64,000 nucleotides of DNA, from contig CAJLWO010000007.1 of NCBI GenBank assembly GCA_905210435.1, positions 1 to 64,000 on the forward strand, read 5' to 3'. Made by a program: the position numbers and the translations under genes. Shown here piece by piece: positions 44,474-53,346 of this stretch (positions within the stretch are counted from its first letter, which is position 1; each line of letters opens with the position of its first letter). Below the pieces are notes generated by a model, which worked only from the letters and a program-made list of their open reading frames with translations, searched no databases and was not told where the DNA came from. This DNA is from an uncultured Bacteroidales bacterium (GTDB lineage: Bacteria; Bacteroidota; Bacteroidia; Bacteroidales; Muribaculaceae).

Positions 44474-45478
44474 TTATGGGATTGTACGCAGATATGTGTT
44501 GCGGAGAAGTACCTGAAGCAAAATCAGCCCCAGCGCAATCCATACCAGCAGTTCATAGTTGTCTTCGGTATGCGAGAACTGACTGACGTCGATACTCGTG
44601 GTTTCAAGCCTGTCAATCTCATCAAAAATTTTATTAAGCATTTTCTGGTCCGTGGCACGGAAATATTTGCCATCGGTAAGAGAGGCAATCTGCTGAAGGG
44701 TGGCCTCGTCAATGACTACCTGCGACGGCACGTACGATACGCGTCCGAAATAATCAATCTGTGGGAAGTCGGCGGTGCCGTTTGCACCTATGCCTATCGT
44801 ATAGACTTTTATACCGTGCTCTTTGGCGATTTCGGCTGCTGTGAGCGGTGCCACCATGCCTGAATTATTTGTTCCGTCGGTGAGCAGTATGATGCTCTTG
44901 CTTTTGGCTTTTCCTGAAATGATACGGTTTATGGCAGTGGCAAGGCCGTCGCCTATCGCCGTTCCGTCGGCGAGCATACCCTCACGCACGGTGCTCAGGT
45001 AGTTCACGAGAGTCGCTTTATCTACAGTCATCGGTACGCCTGTCAGTGCCTCCCCTGCGAAAATCACGATACCGATATTATCGTTTTCTCTGTTTGAGAT
45101 AAAACGTGTGGCGACCTCTTTGGCGGCCTCCATACGGTTCTTTTTCTCAGGCTTGCCGTTATAATAGTCATGTGCGAGCATCGAGCCCGAAATATCCATC
45201 GCCAGGACTATATCCGTACCGTCGACCGATGATTTGCGCCAATGGTCGTGGGTCTGAGGACGGGCGAGTGCCACTATTATGCACCCCAATGCAAGAAGCT
45301 GGAGCGCAAAAAGCAGATGACGGCATGATGCTCTGAACGACCGCGGCAGTTTAGCAAAGGGACTCGCCGATGAAATCTTCATCGCCGGATATGAATTGCG
45401 CTGTTTGATGATATACCATGCTATAAGCGGCACGTATACAAGAAACAGCCATAATATTTTTGGATAAGCTAACTGCAT
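44474..45478 (-). CDS. batA: BatA: von Willebrand factor A membrane protein
   Basis: A 334-residue VWA protein with N-terminal membrane helices, the MIDAS motif AMDISGSM, DGTAIGDGLATA, and TDGTNNSG, plus a C-terminal membrane helix (LLVWIALGLILLQVLL). It has the same layout as BatB and lies 12 bp upstream of it. It is placed after the uncharacterised membrane protein as in other bat operons. Confidence 0.93.
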   Translation of the reverse strand: MQLAYPKILWLFLVYVPLIAWYIIKQRNSYPAMKISSASPFAKLPRSFRASCRHLLFALQLLALGCIIVALARPQTHDHWRKSSVDGTDIVLAMDISGSMLAHDYYNGKPEKKNRMEAAKEVATRFISNRENDNIGIVIFAGEALTGVPMTVDKATLVNYLSTVREGMLADGTAIGDGLATAINRIISGKAKSKSIILLTDGTNNSGMVAPLTAAEIAKEHGIKVYTIGIGANGTADFPQIDYFGRVSYVPSQVVIDEATLQQIASLTDGKYFRATDQKMLNKIFDEIDRLETTSIDVSQFSHTEDNYELLVWIALGLILLQVLLRNTYLRTIP

Positions 45479-45529
45479 ATTTTAGTCTGTTATAATTATT
45501 TACAGGTGACAAAATTTACAGGAAACAAA

Positions 45530-46654
45530 TTATATCTGTCGGTCACCGGGATTATCGTAAGGATTTTTATCGGTATTGACTTCCGGCTGACTGCTGACGG
45601 AGTTACTCTCTTTCCCGTCTGACGAACCAGAATCCTTGGTTTCGGGGTTGATTTCAACCGGTTTAGTGTCCTCGACAAAGCGGCGGGCGGCCTCAAATGC
45701 CTTGACATTGTCATCTCCCAGCGGCTGGGCTTTTGCGAATTTGACAAAATCGGAAATCTCGAGGACCTGCTCCACAAGTTGTTTCGACATGATTTCATCG
45801 CGGGAATTGTTAAGCGCATGACGTATCTGGGTAGATGTCATTTCCATCGCGTTGATGCCGAAGCGGCGGTCGAGATATTCACGCAAAATATCGGTAAGAC
45901 GCGTATAGTATTCTTTCTGCAACCCGTGCTCGCAAAGCTGCTCTTCGCGCAGTTTTGACAACTTGGCGACAGCGACTTCGTATGGCGGTTCCGGTTTCTT
46001 CTGTGGAAGGATATTGATTTTAACCTTTTTGGTGAGAAGCAGGTATGCGCATATTCCGCCGGCAATGATTACCAGTCCGATAACGATAAACAGCCAGTTG
46101 TCGACGAGCCAGTCAGGGAGATAATCGATTAATTTGCGCTTATAATGAGGCAAAATAGTGCTCATCGGCATAAGGTCACTTGCCGCTGTGATGGTATCGA
46201 CAGGGTAAACCCTGAGAGCCACACTGTTGGATAGTACCGTGTCATGTCCGTTGACATAAATCACGGGCGGTATAATGTAATCGCCAGAGTCAAACGACTG
46301 AATCTTTATTGTCGATTGCAATATATTCGAACCGTTCGCATTGGCTGCCTTTTTCAATGCCGGATTATTATACCCTGCCACGACTTCCACTCCGGGAGTC
46401 AGCAGGAAAATACCGGATTCGGAATCCTTATTTTGATTATTCTGAGCGGTAGCGGCTGAGTCCGGGCACAAAATGAGTCGTGACAGATCCGAGGCCGCAG
46501 CATCATTGACTGTAAGATTAAGGCCTACAATATTTCCCATAAGAATCGAAGAGGAGTCAACACTCATCTTCACGACAGGCTTGGCGGCACTCATGGCGAG
46601 AGCCGAGGCTGCAAACAATGCAAATGAAACTATGGATTTTTTGTTTATCGTCAT
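45530..46654 (-). CDS. Bat-operon membrane protein of unknown function
   Basis: A 374-residue protein starting at ATG 46654 (MTINKKSIVS). A signal peptide is followed by a periplasmic beta domain of BatD-like type (VKMSVDSSSILMGNIVGLNL), a transmembrane helix (about 190-212, WLFIVIGLVIIAGGICAYLL) and a cytoplasmic helical part. The tail is rich in Ser, Glu and Pro. Its position between the DUF58 gene and batA is conserved in Bacteroidota bat operons. The longer frame to 46801 runs across the intergenic gap and is not used. Confidence 0.8.
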   Translation of the reverse strand: MTINKKSIVSFALFAASALAMSAAKPVVKMSVDSSSILMGNIVGLNLTVNDAAASDLSRLILCPDSAATAQNNQNKDSESGIFLLTPGVEVVAGYNNPALKKAANANGSNILQSTIKIQSFDSGDYIIPPVIYVNGHDTVLSNSVALRVYPVDTITAASDLMPMSTILPHYKRKLIDYLPDWLVDNWLFIVIGLVIIAGGICAYLLLTKKVKINILPQKKPEPPYEVAVAKLSKLREEQLCEHGLQKEYYTRLTDILREYLDRRFGINAMEMTSTQIRHALNNSRDEIMSKQLVEQVLEISDFVKFAKAQPLGDDNVKAFEAARRFVEDTKPVEINPETKDSGSSDGKESNSVSSQPEVNTDKNPYDNPGDRQI

Positions 46655-46745
46655 AAATCGAATAAGATGGTATTTATATAATGACAATACCTGAAGCACG
46701 GATAACAGGCGGATAAATCCGAGTATTGCACAATGCGTAATCGGA

Positions 46746-47621
46746 TTACCGCGCCGTACGTTTTCTGAACAGCCCCATAAGTGGTGTGACATAATCCTCA
46801 TCGGTGGTTACCGATACAAAATCCACTCTGCTTTTACGCAAAGTCTCGACCATGGTCTGCTGACGCTGGTACCACCATTTTTCAAACGTCTGTCGCACTT
46901 TCTTTGATGAAGTATTAATCCATCGGTCAGCACCTGTCTCAAGATCGGAAATGCGCATCAGTCCGACATTTGGCAGTTTGCTGTCACGCTTGTCGTAGAC
47001 CTGAATGCCATAGATGTCATGACGGTTGGCGGCCACACTGAGTGCCCTGGAATAGTCATGCGAATCTATATAGTCAGAAATCAGGAAGGTCGTACAACGT
47101 TTTTTCAAGGCGTCGGAGAAATATTTCAGCACTACGGAGAGGTCGGTACCCTGACTGTCGGGGGTAAAATCGAGAAGCTCACGGATTATGAGTAATATAT
47201 GCTTGCGTCCTTTCTTTGGAGGAATGAACTTTTCAATCTTATCGGAAAAGAATATGACGCCTGCCTTGTCATTGTTCTGAATCGCCGAAAATGCGAGTGT
47301 GGCGGCAATTTCGGCGATCATCTGACGTTTCTCCTCTCCTACCGCGCCAAAATAACGGCTGGAGGACACATCTATAAGTAGCATCACGGTCATCTCACGT
47401 TCCTCTTCGTAGACTTTCACATAGGGGTGATTATGACGGGCTGTGACGTTCCAGTCAATATCGCGGATGTCATCGCCATACTGATATTCACGCACTTCGG
47501 AGAATGTCATGCCTCGCCCCTTGAATGCGGAGTGGTACTCTCCTGCAAAGATATTGCGGGAGAGTCCACGGGTTTTTATTTCTATACGTCTTACTTTTTT
47601 AAGAAGTTCGTTAGCGTCCAT
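46746..47621 (-). CDS. DUF58 domain protein
   Basis: A 291-residue cytoplasmic protein with the DUF58 core YGDDIRDIDWNVTARH, preceded by RGMTFSEVREYQ, and followed by a VWA-like fold (LLIDVSSSRYFG). DUF58 proteins accompany MoxR ATPases and are presumed to link the ATPase to VWA proteins. It sits between moxR and the bat genes, all on one strand. Confidence 0.92.
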   Translation of the reverse strand: MDANELLKKVRRIEIKTRGLSRNIFAGEYHSAFKGRGMTFSEVREYQYGDDIRDIDWNVTARHNHPYVKVYEEEREMTVMLLIDVSSSRYFGAVGEEKRQMIAEIAATLAFSAIQNNDKAGVIFFSDKIEKFIPPKKGRKHILLIIRELLDFTPDSQGTDLSVVLKYFSDALKKRCTTFLISDYIDSHDYSRALSVAANRHDIYGIQVYDKRDSKLPNVGLMRISDLETGADRWINTSSKKVRQTFEKWWYQRQQTMVETLRKSRVDFVSVTTDEDYVTPLMGLFRKRTAR

Positions 47622-47796
47622 AGTCTTATTGTCTCAGATCGGCACTGCCATCATGCGTTATCCCGAGAAGGGAATCGATGGAGATATTCTGCCGACCATC
47701 ATATAATGTCATTTAAGAGATTGTCTCACAGGTACCGAAAGGTAATCCGACGGAGTGACCGGGCAATATGTCCGAAGGCAATCCGCCATGCAAGCA

Positions 47797-48804
47797 TTAG
47801 GGCACCTCTACCTTGTCAAGAATATTTGAGATAATCTCGTCGGCGGTGATGTTGTTGGCTTCAGCCTCATAGGTAAGACCGATACGGTGGCGCATCACGT
47901 CGTGGCATACGGCACGTACATCCTCGGGGATGACATATCCGCGATTGTGGAGGAATGCGTATGCGCGGGCCGCTTTTGCAAGCGAGATAGAGGCACGGGG
48001 CGAAGCGCCGAAAGCTATTATATTGGTAAGATCGGCGAGGCCGGCCTCTTTGGGGTAGCGTGTGGCGAATACGATGTCAATGATATATTTCTCAATCTTT
48101 TCGTCGACATATATCATTTCGACAATCTTCTGCGCCTCGATTATTTCCTGCGGTTTTACCAACGGCAGAATCTGGACTTTTTCGTTCGAGATGTTCTGAC
48201 GGATAATCAGGCGCTCTTCTTCACGCGACGGATAACCGATGACGACTTTCAGGAGGAAACGGTCGACCTGTGCCTCGGGGAGAGGATAGGTACCCTCCTG
48301 CTCGATAGGGTTCTGTGTGGCCATGACAAGGAACGGCTCATCAAGCGCGAATGTGGAGTCGCCGATGGTGACCTGACGCTCCTGCATCGCCTCAAGAAGT
48401 GCTGACTGCACTTTCGCCGGAGCACGGTTTATTTCATCGGCAAGCACGAAATTGGCAAAAATCGGACCACGTTTAATCTGGAATGTCTCTTTCTGCACAG
48501 AATAAATCATGGTACCGAGCACATCGGCCGGAAGCAAGTCGGGCGTAAACTGAATACGGCTGTATTTTGCATCGATGAGTTGGGCGAGCGTCTTTATTGC
48601 CAATGTCTTTGCAAGACCCGGCACACCTTCCAGAAGGACGTGTCCGTTGGAGAGCAAGGCGATAAGGAGCGATTCTATCAGATGTTTCTGACCGACAATC
48701 GTCTGGTCCATCCCTTTGGTGATCAGCTTGACAAAATCATTTTTACTTGCGACCAAATCGTTTAAATCACGAATGTTGACCATTTTAGTTGGAATTGTGC
48801 TCAT
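47797..48804 (-). CDS. MoxR-family AAA+ ATPase
   Basis: A 335-residue AAA+ chaperone-like ATPase. Walker A is GVPGLAKT, Walker B is LADEINRAP, sensor 1 is VMATQNPIEQEGT, and the lid domain follows. First gene of the bat operon, probably acting with the VWA proteins BatA and BatB as MoxR-VWA pairs do. A promoter lies about 55 nt upstream. Confidence 0.95.
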   Translation of the reverse strand: MSTIPTKMVNIRDLNDLVASKNDFVKLITKGMDQTIVGQKHLIESLLIALLSNGHVLLEGVPGLAKTLAIKTLAQLIDAKYSRIQFTPDLLPADVLGTMIYSVQKETFQIKRGPIFANFVLADEINRAPAKVQSALLEAMQERQVTIGDSTFALDEPFLVMATQNPIEQEGTYPLPEAQVDRFLLKVVIGYPSREEERLIIRQNISNEKVQILPLVKPQEIIEAQKIVEMIYVDEKIEKYIIDIVFATRYPKEAGLADLTNIIAFGASPRASISLAKAARAYAFLHNRGYVIPEDVRAVCHDVMRHRIGLTYEAEANNITADEIISNILDKVEVP

Positions 48805-48858
48805 GTGGATGAGATTTATTTATGTATTATTATTTTCCGTATTTATAAATTGCATTTA

Positions 48859-48866
48859 CAAAGTTA
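48859..48866 (-). promoter_or_regulatory. -7 promoter element of the bat operon
   Basis: The minus strand reads TAACTTTG, matching TAnnTTTG, 55 nt upstream of the moxR ATG. The 310-bp gap between moxR and uvrB otherwise holds only the divergent uvrB promoter and a tandem TAGTGTTAA pair (49002-49019). Confidence 0.6.
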
Positions 48867-49055
48867 TATAATAAAAACGTTGTATATGTGAAATTTGATG
48901 TTAATTTTAGCTATTTATCCTTTCTTTATTTTAACATTTAAAGGCTGCTGATAGTTTATAAATCCGACATAACAGTGTTCCGGCAATCCATATTGATGCG
49001 ATAGTGTTAATAGTGTTAATAATAGCCAAACGGATTGACTGCACATTGGTTTTAT

Positions 49056-49086
49056 TTTGATTTCGCCTGAAAATTCCGTATATTTG
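49056..49086 (+). promoter_or_regulatory. Complete -33/-7 promoter of uvrB
   Basis: TTTG (49056-49059), a 19-bp spacer and TATATTTG (49079-49086) match the Bacteroidota consensus TTTG-N19-21-TAnnTTTG. This is the best promoter match in the window; the uvrB ATG is 28 nt downstream. Confidence 0.75.
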
Positions 49087-49114
49087 TAAGTTGATTATAT
49101 TTCTAAAACAGAGA

Positions 49115-51184
49115 ATGGATTTCAAACTTAACTCCCAATATAAACCTACCGGAGACCAGCCGGAGGCAATTGAGCAGCTGGCCAAAGGTGTCATCGACAA
49201 CCTGCCGGCTCAGACATTGCTCGGTGTTACCGGCTCCGGCAAAACCTTTACCATAGCCAATCTGATAGAGCGTGTCAACAAGCCCACGCTCATACTGAGC
49301 CACAACAAGACGCTTGCCGCGCAGCTTTACAGTGAATTCAAGTCGTTCTTCCCTGAAAACTCCGTGCAATATTTCGTATCCTATTACGATTATTATCAGC
49401 CGGAAGCATATATTCCATCGGTCGACAAGTATATCGAAAAAGATTTGATGATAAACGACGAAATTGACCGGTTGAGACTGTCCACCACTTCCGCGCTGCT
49501 GTCAGGTCGACGTGACGTGATTGTGGTTTCGTCCGTATCTTGCCTCTACGGTATCGGTAATCCCGAAGATTTCCACAGCAATGTGATTGACGTGAAAGTC
49601 GGTCAGAAGATTGCCCGCAATGCATTTCTGCGGCGTCTGACCGAGGCGTTGTATTCGCGCAATGAAGTGGAACTTTCGCGTGGCACGTTCCGCGTGAAGG
49701 GCGACACTGTCGACATACGCCTTGCATATGAAGAGATAATATTGCGCATAGTATTCTGGGGCGATGAAGTGGAATCTATCCAGACACTGCACCCGATTGA
49801 CGGCGTGTCGCTCGGCACCCACGATACATTTAAAATCTACCCGGCAAATATATTTGTCACGACCAAGGAGCGCCAGGCTTCAGCCCTCGCCAATATGGAA
49901 ATCGACCTCGGCAAATGCGTGGAGATGTTCAACAAGGAGGGCAAGCCGCTTGAAGCCAAGCGCCTGTACGAACGCACAAGTTATGATATAGAGATGATAC
50001 GCGAAGTCGGGCACTGCCCCGGCATCGAAAACTATAGCCGCTATTTTGACGGCCGTGAACCCGGTGTACGTCCATTCTGTCTGCTCGATTATTTTCCGAA
50101 TGATTTCCTTACGGTAATCGACGAGAGCCATGTCACGCTGCCACAGATACGCGCCATGGCGGGAGGTGACCTTTCGCGCAAGTGCACACTGGTGGATTAT
50201 GGCTTCCGACTGCCTTCGGCGATAGACAACCGACCGTTGCGCTTCGAAGAGTTCGAGTCGCTTACTCCGCAGGTGGTTTACGTAAGCGCCACACCTGCCG
50301 ACTACGAACTCATAAAGAGCGAGGGGGTGGTTGTCGAACAGATAATCCGTCCGACAGGATTGCTTGACCCGATAATCTCGGTGCGCCCCACGCTCAACCA
50401 GATTGATGACCTGATAATGGAAATCGACCGTCGCCGCGAGCTTCATGAACGTGTGCTCGTCACAACGCTCACCAAGCGCATGGCCGAAGAGCTCAATGAC
50501 TATTTCGGCAAACTTGACATCAAGGCAGCCTACATTCATTCGGATGTCGACACCATGGACCGTATCAAGATACTTGACGATTTGCGTGCCGGCGTATATG
50601 ACGTTCTGATCGGTGTCAACCTGCTCCGCGAAGGTCTCGACTTGCCGGAAGTGTCGCTCGTGGCAATACTTGACGCAGACAAGGAGGGTTTCCTGCGGTC
50701 GCACCGTTCGCTGACGCAGACCGTGGGACGTGCGGCGCGCAACCTTAACGGAGCCGTAATAATGTATGCCGACAAGATTACCGACTCCATGCAGCTGACC
50801 ATCGACGAGACCAACCGCCGCCGCTCACTCCAGCTTGCCTACAACGAAAAGCACGGCATCACGCCTAAAGCCATAGTAAAAGCGCGCAACGCGTTGATCG
50901 GATTTGAAGCGGATGAAGCCAATATGACTCCCGTATCGACCAAAGGCCATCAATCAATGCCGCAGTCAATACCGTATGCCGACGAATACCGGTCGACATC
51001 GGCCAACATCGCTGCCGATCCGGTGCTTCCCTACATGTCGGACAAAGATTTGCAGGCCCACATCGAAAAGCAGCGTGCGGCCATGCGCAAGGCAGCCAAG
51101 AATATGGAATTCATCGAAGCTGCCCGTCTGCGTGACGAAATCATAAAGCTCGAAGAAATGCTCGCCGAGAGTGTCAATAATTAA
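49115..51184 (+). CDS. uvrB: Excinuclease ABC subunit B
   Basis: Damage-verifying helicase of nucleotide excision repair, 689 residues. Walker A is GVTGSGKT (37-44), the beta-hairpin region has YYDYYQPEAY, motif II is DESHVTLPQ, and motifs V/VI include GVNLLREGLDLPEV and QTVGRAARN. A C-terminal UVR domain (MEFIEAARLRDEI) binds UvrC. The start is ATG 49115 (MDFKLNSQYK). It is the second DNA-damage function in the window besides umuDC. Confidence 0.97.
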   Translation: MDFKLNSQYKPTGDQPEAIEQLAKGVIDNLPAQTLLGVTGSGKTFTIANLIERVNKPTLILSHNKTLAAQLYSEFKSFFPENSVQYFVSYYDYYQPEAYIPSVDKYIEKDLMINDEIDRLRLSTTSALLSGRRDVIVVSSVSCLYGIGNPEDFHSNVIDVKVGQKIARNAFLRRLTEALYSRNEVELSRGTFRVKGDTVDIRLAYEEIILRIVFWGDEVESIQTLHPIDGVSLGTHDTFKIYPANIFVTTKERQASALANMEIDLGKCVEMFNKEGKPLEAKRLYERTSYDIEMIREVGHCPGIENYSRYFDGREPGVRPFCLLDYFPNDFLTVIDESHVTLPQIRAMAGGDLSRKCTLVDYGFRLPSAIDNRPLRFEEFESLTPQVVYVSATPADYELIKSEGVVVEQIIRPTGLLDPIISVRPTLNQIDDLIMEIDRRRELHERVLVTTLTKRMAEELNDYFGKLDIKAAYIHSDVDTMDRIKILDDLRAGVYDVLIGVNLLREGLDLPEVSLVAILDADKEGFLRSHRSLTQTVGRAARNLNGAVIMYADKITDSMQLTIDETNRRRSLQLAYNEKHGITPKAIVKARNALIGFEADEANMTPVSTKGHQSMPQSIPYADEYRSTSANIAADPVLPYMSDKDLQAHIEKQRAAMRKAAKNMEFIEAARLRDEIIKLEEMLAESVNN

Positions 51185-51322
51185 TCAGGCAGACATTATG
51201 GCGCTCCATATTCAACGAAGCGGTTTGTTGTTATGCACCCATACCTTAATCCAATAAAAAGCCGACTTTTCAGTTAAGATTCGATATACATTAATATTTT
51301 ATAACTAACTTATAATAAAAAT

Positions 51323-53326
51323 ATGTCCCTACACATGCAAGATACAAGAATTACCGAATCGGCCTTTCTCCCTACATCAGTGAAAGAGATAGAGGCTTTG
51401 GGATGGGACTATATTGACGTCATATTATTTTCGGGCGACGCGTATGTGGACCATCCTTCGTTCGGAGCCGCCGTTCTGGGACGCGTGCTGCAGTCGCACG
51501 GCTACCGTGTGGCCATTGTGCCGCAGCCTAACTGGCGGGATGACCTTCGTGATTTCCGCAAGCTGGGTAAACCGCGGCTGTTCTTCGGGGTTTCTGCGGG
51601 CGCGATGGACTCGATGGTCAACCATTATACAGCCAATCGCCGCCGCCGTTCGGACGACGCATATACTCCCGGCGGAAAGTCGGGAATGCGGCCTGACTAC
51701 CCCACAATAGTCTACACGAAGATACTGCGTGAACTGTACGGCAATGATGTGCCGGTTATAATCGGCGGTATCGAAGCTTCGATGCGGCGCCTGTCGCATT
51801 ACGACTACTGGGAGGACGATCTGCGTCAGTCCATTTTGGTGGACGCTCCCGCCGACCTATTGATGTATGGCATGGGGGACAAGGGGATAATCGAACTGGC
51901 CGACAGCATTGCTGCCGGAGCGGATGTCCGTACACTTGATAACCTGCCGCAGACAGCCATCATTCTTCCCAAAGAAAAGATGCCTCGTCCCGACGAGAAC
52001 AATATCATACTTCACTCGTGGGATGCAGTGAGAAAGTCAAAGCGGTGCCAGGCCGAGAATTTCAAGCATATCGAGCAGCAGAGCAACCGCCGTCACGGAG
52101 CCACGATATGGCAGCAGGTCGACGACAAGCGGGCAGTAAAGGTCAATCCGATGTATCCTCCGATGACTACCGCTGAGATTGATGCATCATTTGACCTGCC
52201 GTACACACGCCTCCCCCATCCGCGCTACCGCGGTAAAACCATCCCTGCGTATGAAATGATAAAGCACTCTATCAATATGCATCGCGGATGTTTCGGAGGA
52301 TGCGCGTTCTGCACTATTTCGGCTCATCAGGGCAAATTCATAGCATCGCGCTCCAAGGAGTCAATCGTAAAAGAGGCCAAAGCTGTTATAAATATGCCTG
52401 ACTTCAAAGGCTATATAAGCGATTTGGGCGGTCCGTCGGCCAATATGTATGCCATGCGCGGTAAGGATGAACGCATATGCGAGAAATGCCTTCGGCCGTC
52501 GTGCCTCCACCCGAAGGTATGCCCCAACCTGAACACCGACCACTCGCAGCTGCTCGACGTATATCATGCGGTCGACGCTCTGCCGGGCGTAAAGAAAAGT
52601 TTTATAGGGAGCGGCGTGCGCTATGATCTGTCAATGCACCATACCGGCGACAAGCATGTCGACAGCGTGAACGCCGGCTATAACGAGGAACTTATCGCGA
52701 AACATGTGTCAGGCCGACTGAAAGTCGCGCCTGAGCATACTGAACCGCATGTGCTCAACCTGATGCGGAAGCCGGAGTTTGAACAGTTCTACACGTTCCG
52801 CGACTTGTTCAACCGGGTCAATACCAAACATGGTCTCAACCAGCAGCTGATACCTTATTTCATATCCTCTCACCCCGGGTGCAAGGAGGTCGACATGGCT
52901 GAACTCGCGGTAAAGACACAGCGTATGAACATGCATCTCGAGCAGGTGCAGGACTTCACTCCCACCCCCATGACACTCTCGACCGAGATATATTATACCG
53001 GCATACACCCTTACACCGGCGAGAAAGTTTTCACAGCGCATACACCGGAACAGAAGCTGTCGCAACGCAAATATTTTTTCTGGTACGACCGGGAGTACCA
53101 CCGAGATATTGTAAACTCACTTAAATCCATGCACCGCGACGATCTCCTCGCCATGCTTTATCCCCGCGGCATACCGCAGACGGGCTCAAATGACAGCCGA
53201 TACCGGACACGCCAGGAGAAGCAACAGCCCCGAGGCACCGGTAGTAGCCGGAATAAAGCGAATAAAGGGAATAACGGTAGCACAGGACACAACGGATACA
53301 ACGGAAACAAACATAACAAAAGATAA
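51323..53326 (+). CDS. YgiQ-family radical SAM protein
   Basis: A 667-residue B12-independent radical SAM protein of unknown reaction. The YgiQ N-terminal domain (FLPTSVKEIEALGWDYIDVI) is followed by the CX3CX2C cluster motif in MHRGCFGGCAFCTIS, and by YISDLGGPSANMY with nearby extra cysteines (CEKCLRPSCLHPKVC) that may bind a second cluster. The tail (last 45 residues) is low-complexity, rich in Asn, Gly and Lys. Confidence 0.9.
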   Translation: MSLHMQDTRITESAFLPTSVKEIEALGWDYIDVILFSGDAYVDHPSFGAAVLGRVLQSHGYRVAIVPQPNWRDDLRDFRKLGKPRLFFGVSAGAMDSMVNHYTANRRRRSDDAYTPGGKSGMRPDYPTIVYTKILRELYGNDVPVIIGGIEASMRRLSHYDYWEDDLRQSILVDAPADLLMYGMGDKGIIELADSIAAGADVRTLDNLPQTAIILPKEKMPRPDENNIILHSWDAVRKSKRCQAENFKHIEQQSNRRHGATIWQQVDDKRAVKVNPMYPPMTTAEIDASFDLPYTRLPHPRYRGKTIPAYEMIKHSINMHRGCFGGCAFCTISAHQGKFIASRSKESIVKEAKAVINMPDFKGYISDLGGPSANMYAMRGKDERICEKCLRPSCLHPKVCPNLNTDHSQLLDVYHAVDALPGVKKSFIGSGVRYDLSMHHTGDKHVDSVNAGYNEELIAKHVSGRLKVAPEHTEPHVLNLMRKPEFEQFYTFRDLFNRVNTKHGLNQQLIPYFISSHPGCKEVDMAELAVKTQRMNMHLEQVQDFTPTPMTLSTEIYYTGIHPYTGEKVFTAHTPEQKLSQRKYFFWYDREYHRDIVNSLKSMHRDDLLAMLYPRGIPQTGSNDSRYRTRQEKQQPRGTGSSRNKANKGNNGSTGHNGYNGNKHNKR

Positions 53327-53346
53327 TTCAACTAAAAGTTTTATTT

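Noticed and set aside
46655..46801. N-terminal extension of the bat-operon membrane protein
   Set aside because: It covers the intergenic gap and runs into the end of the DUF58 gene; the ATG at 46654 begins a proper signal peptide.
49002..49019. Tandem TAGTGTTAA repeat between moxR and uvrB
   Set aside because: Only two copies of 9 bp in an AT-rich intergenic region; no sign of an operator or mobile element.
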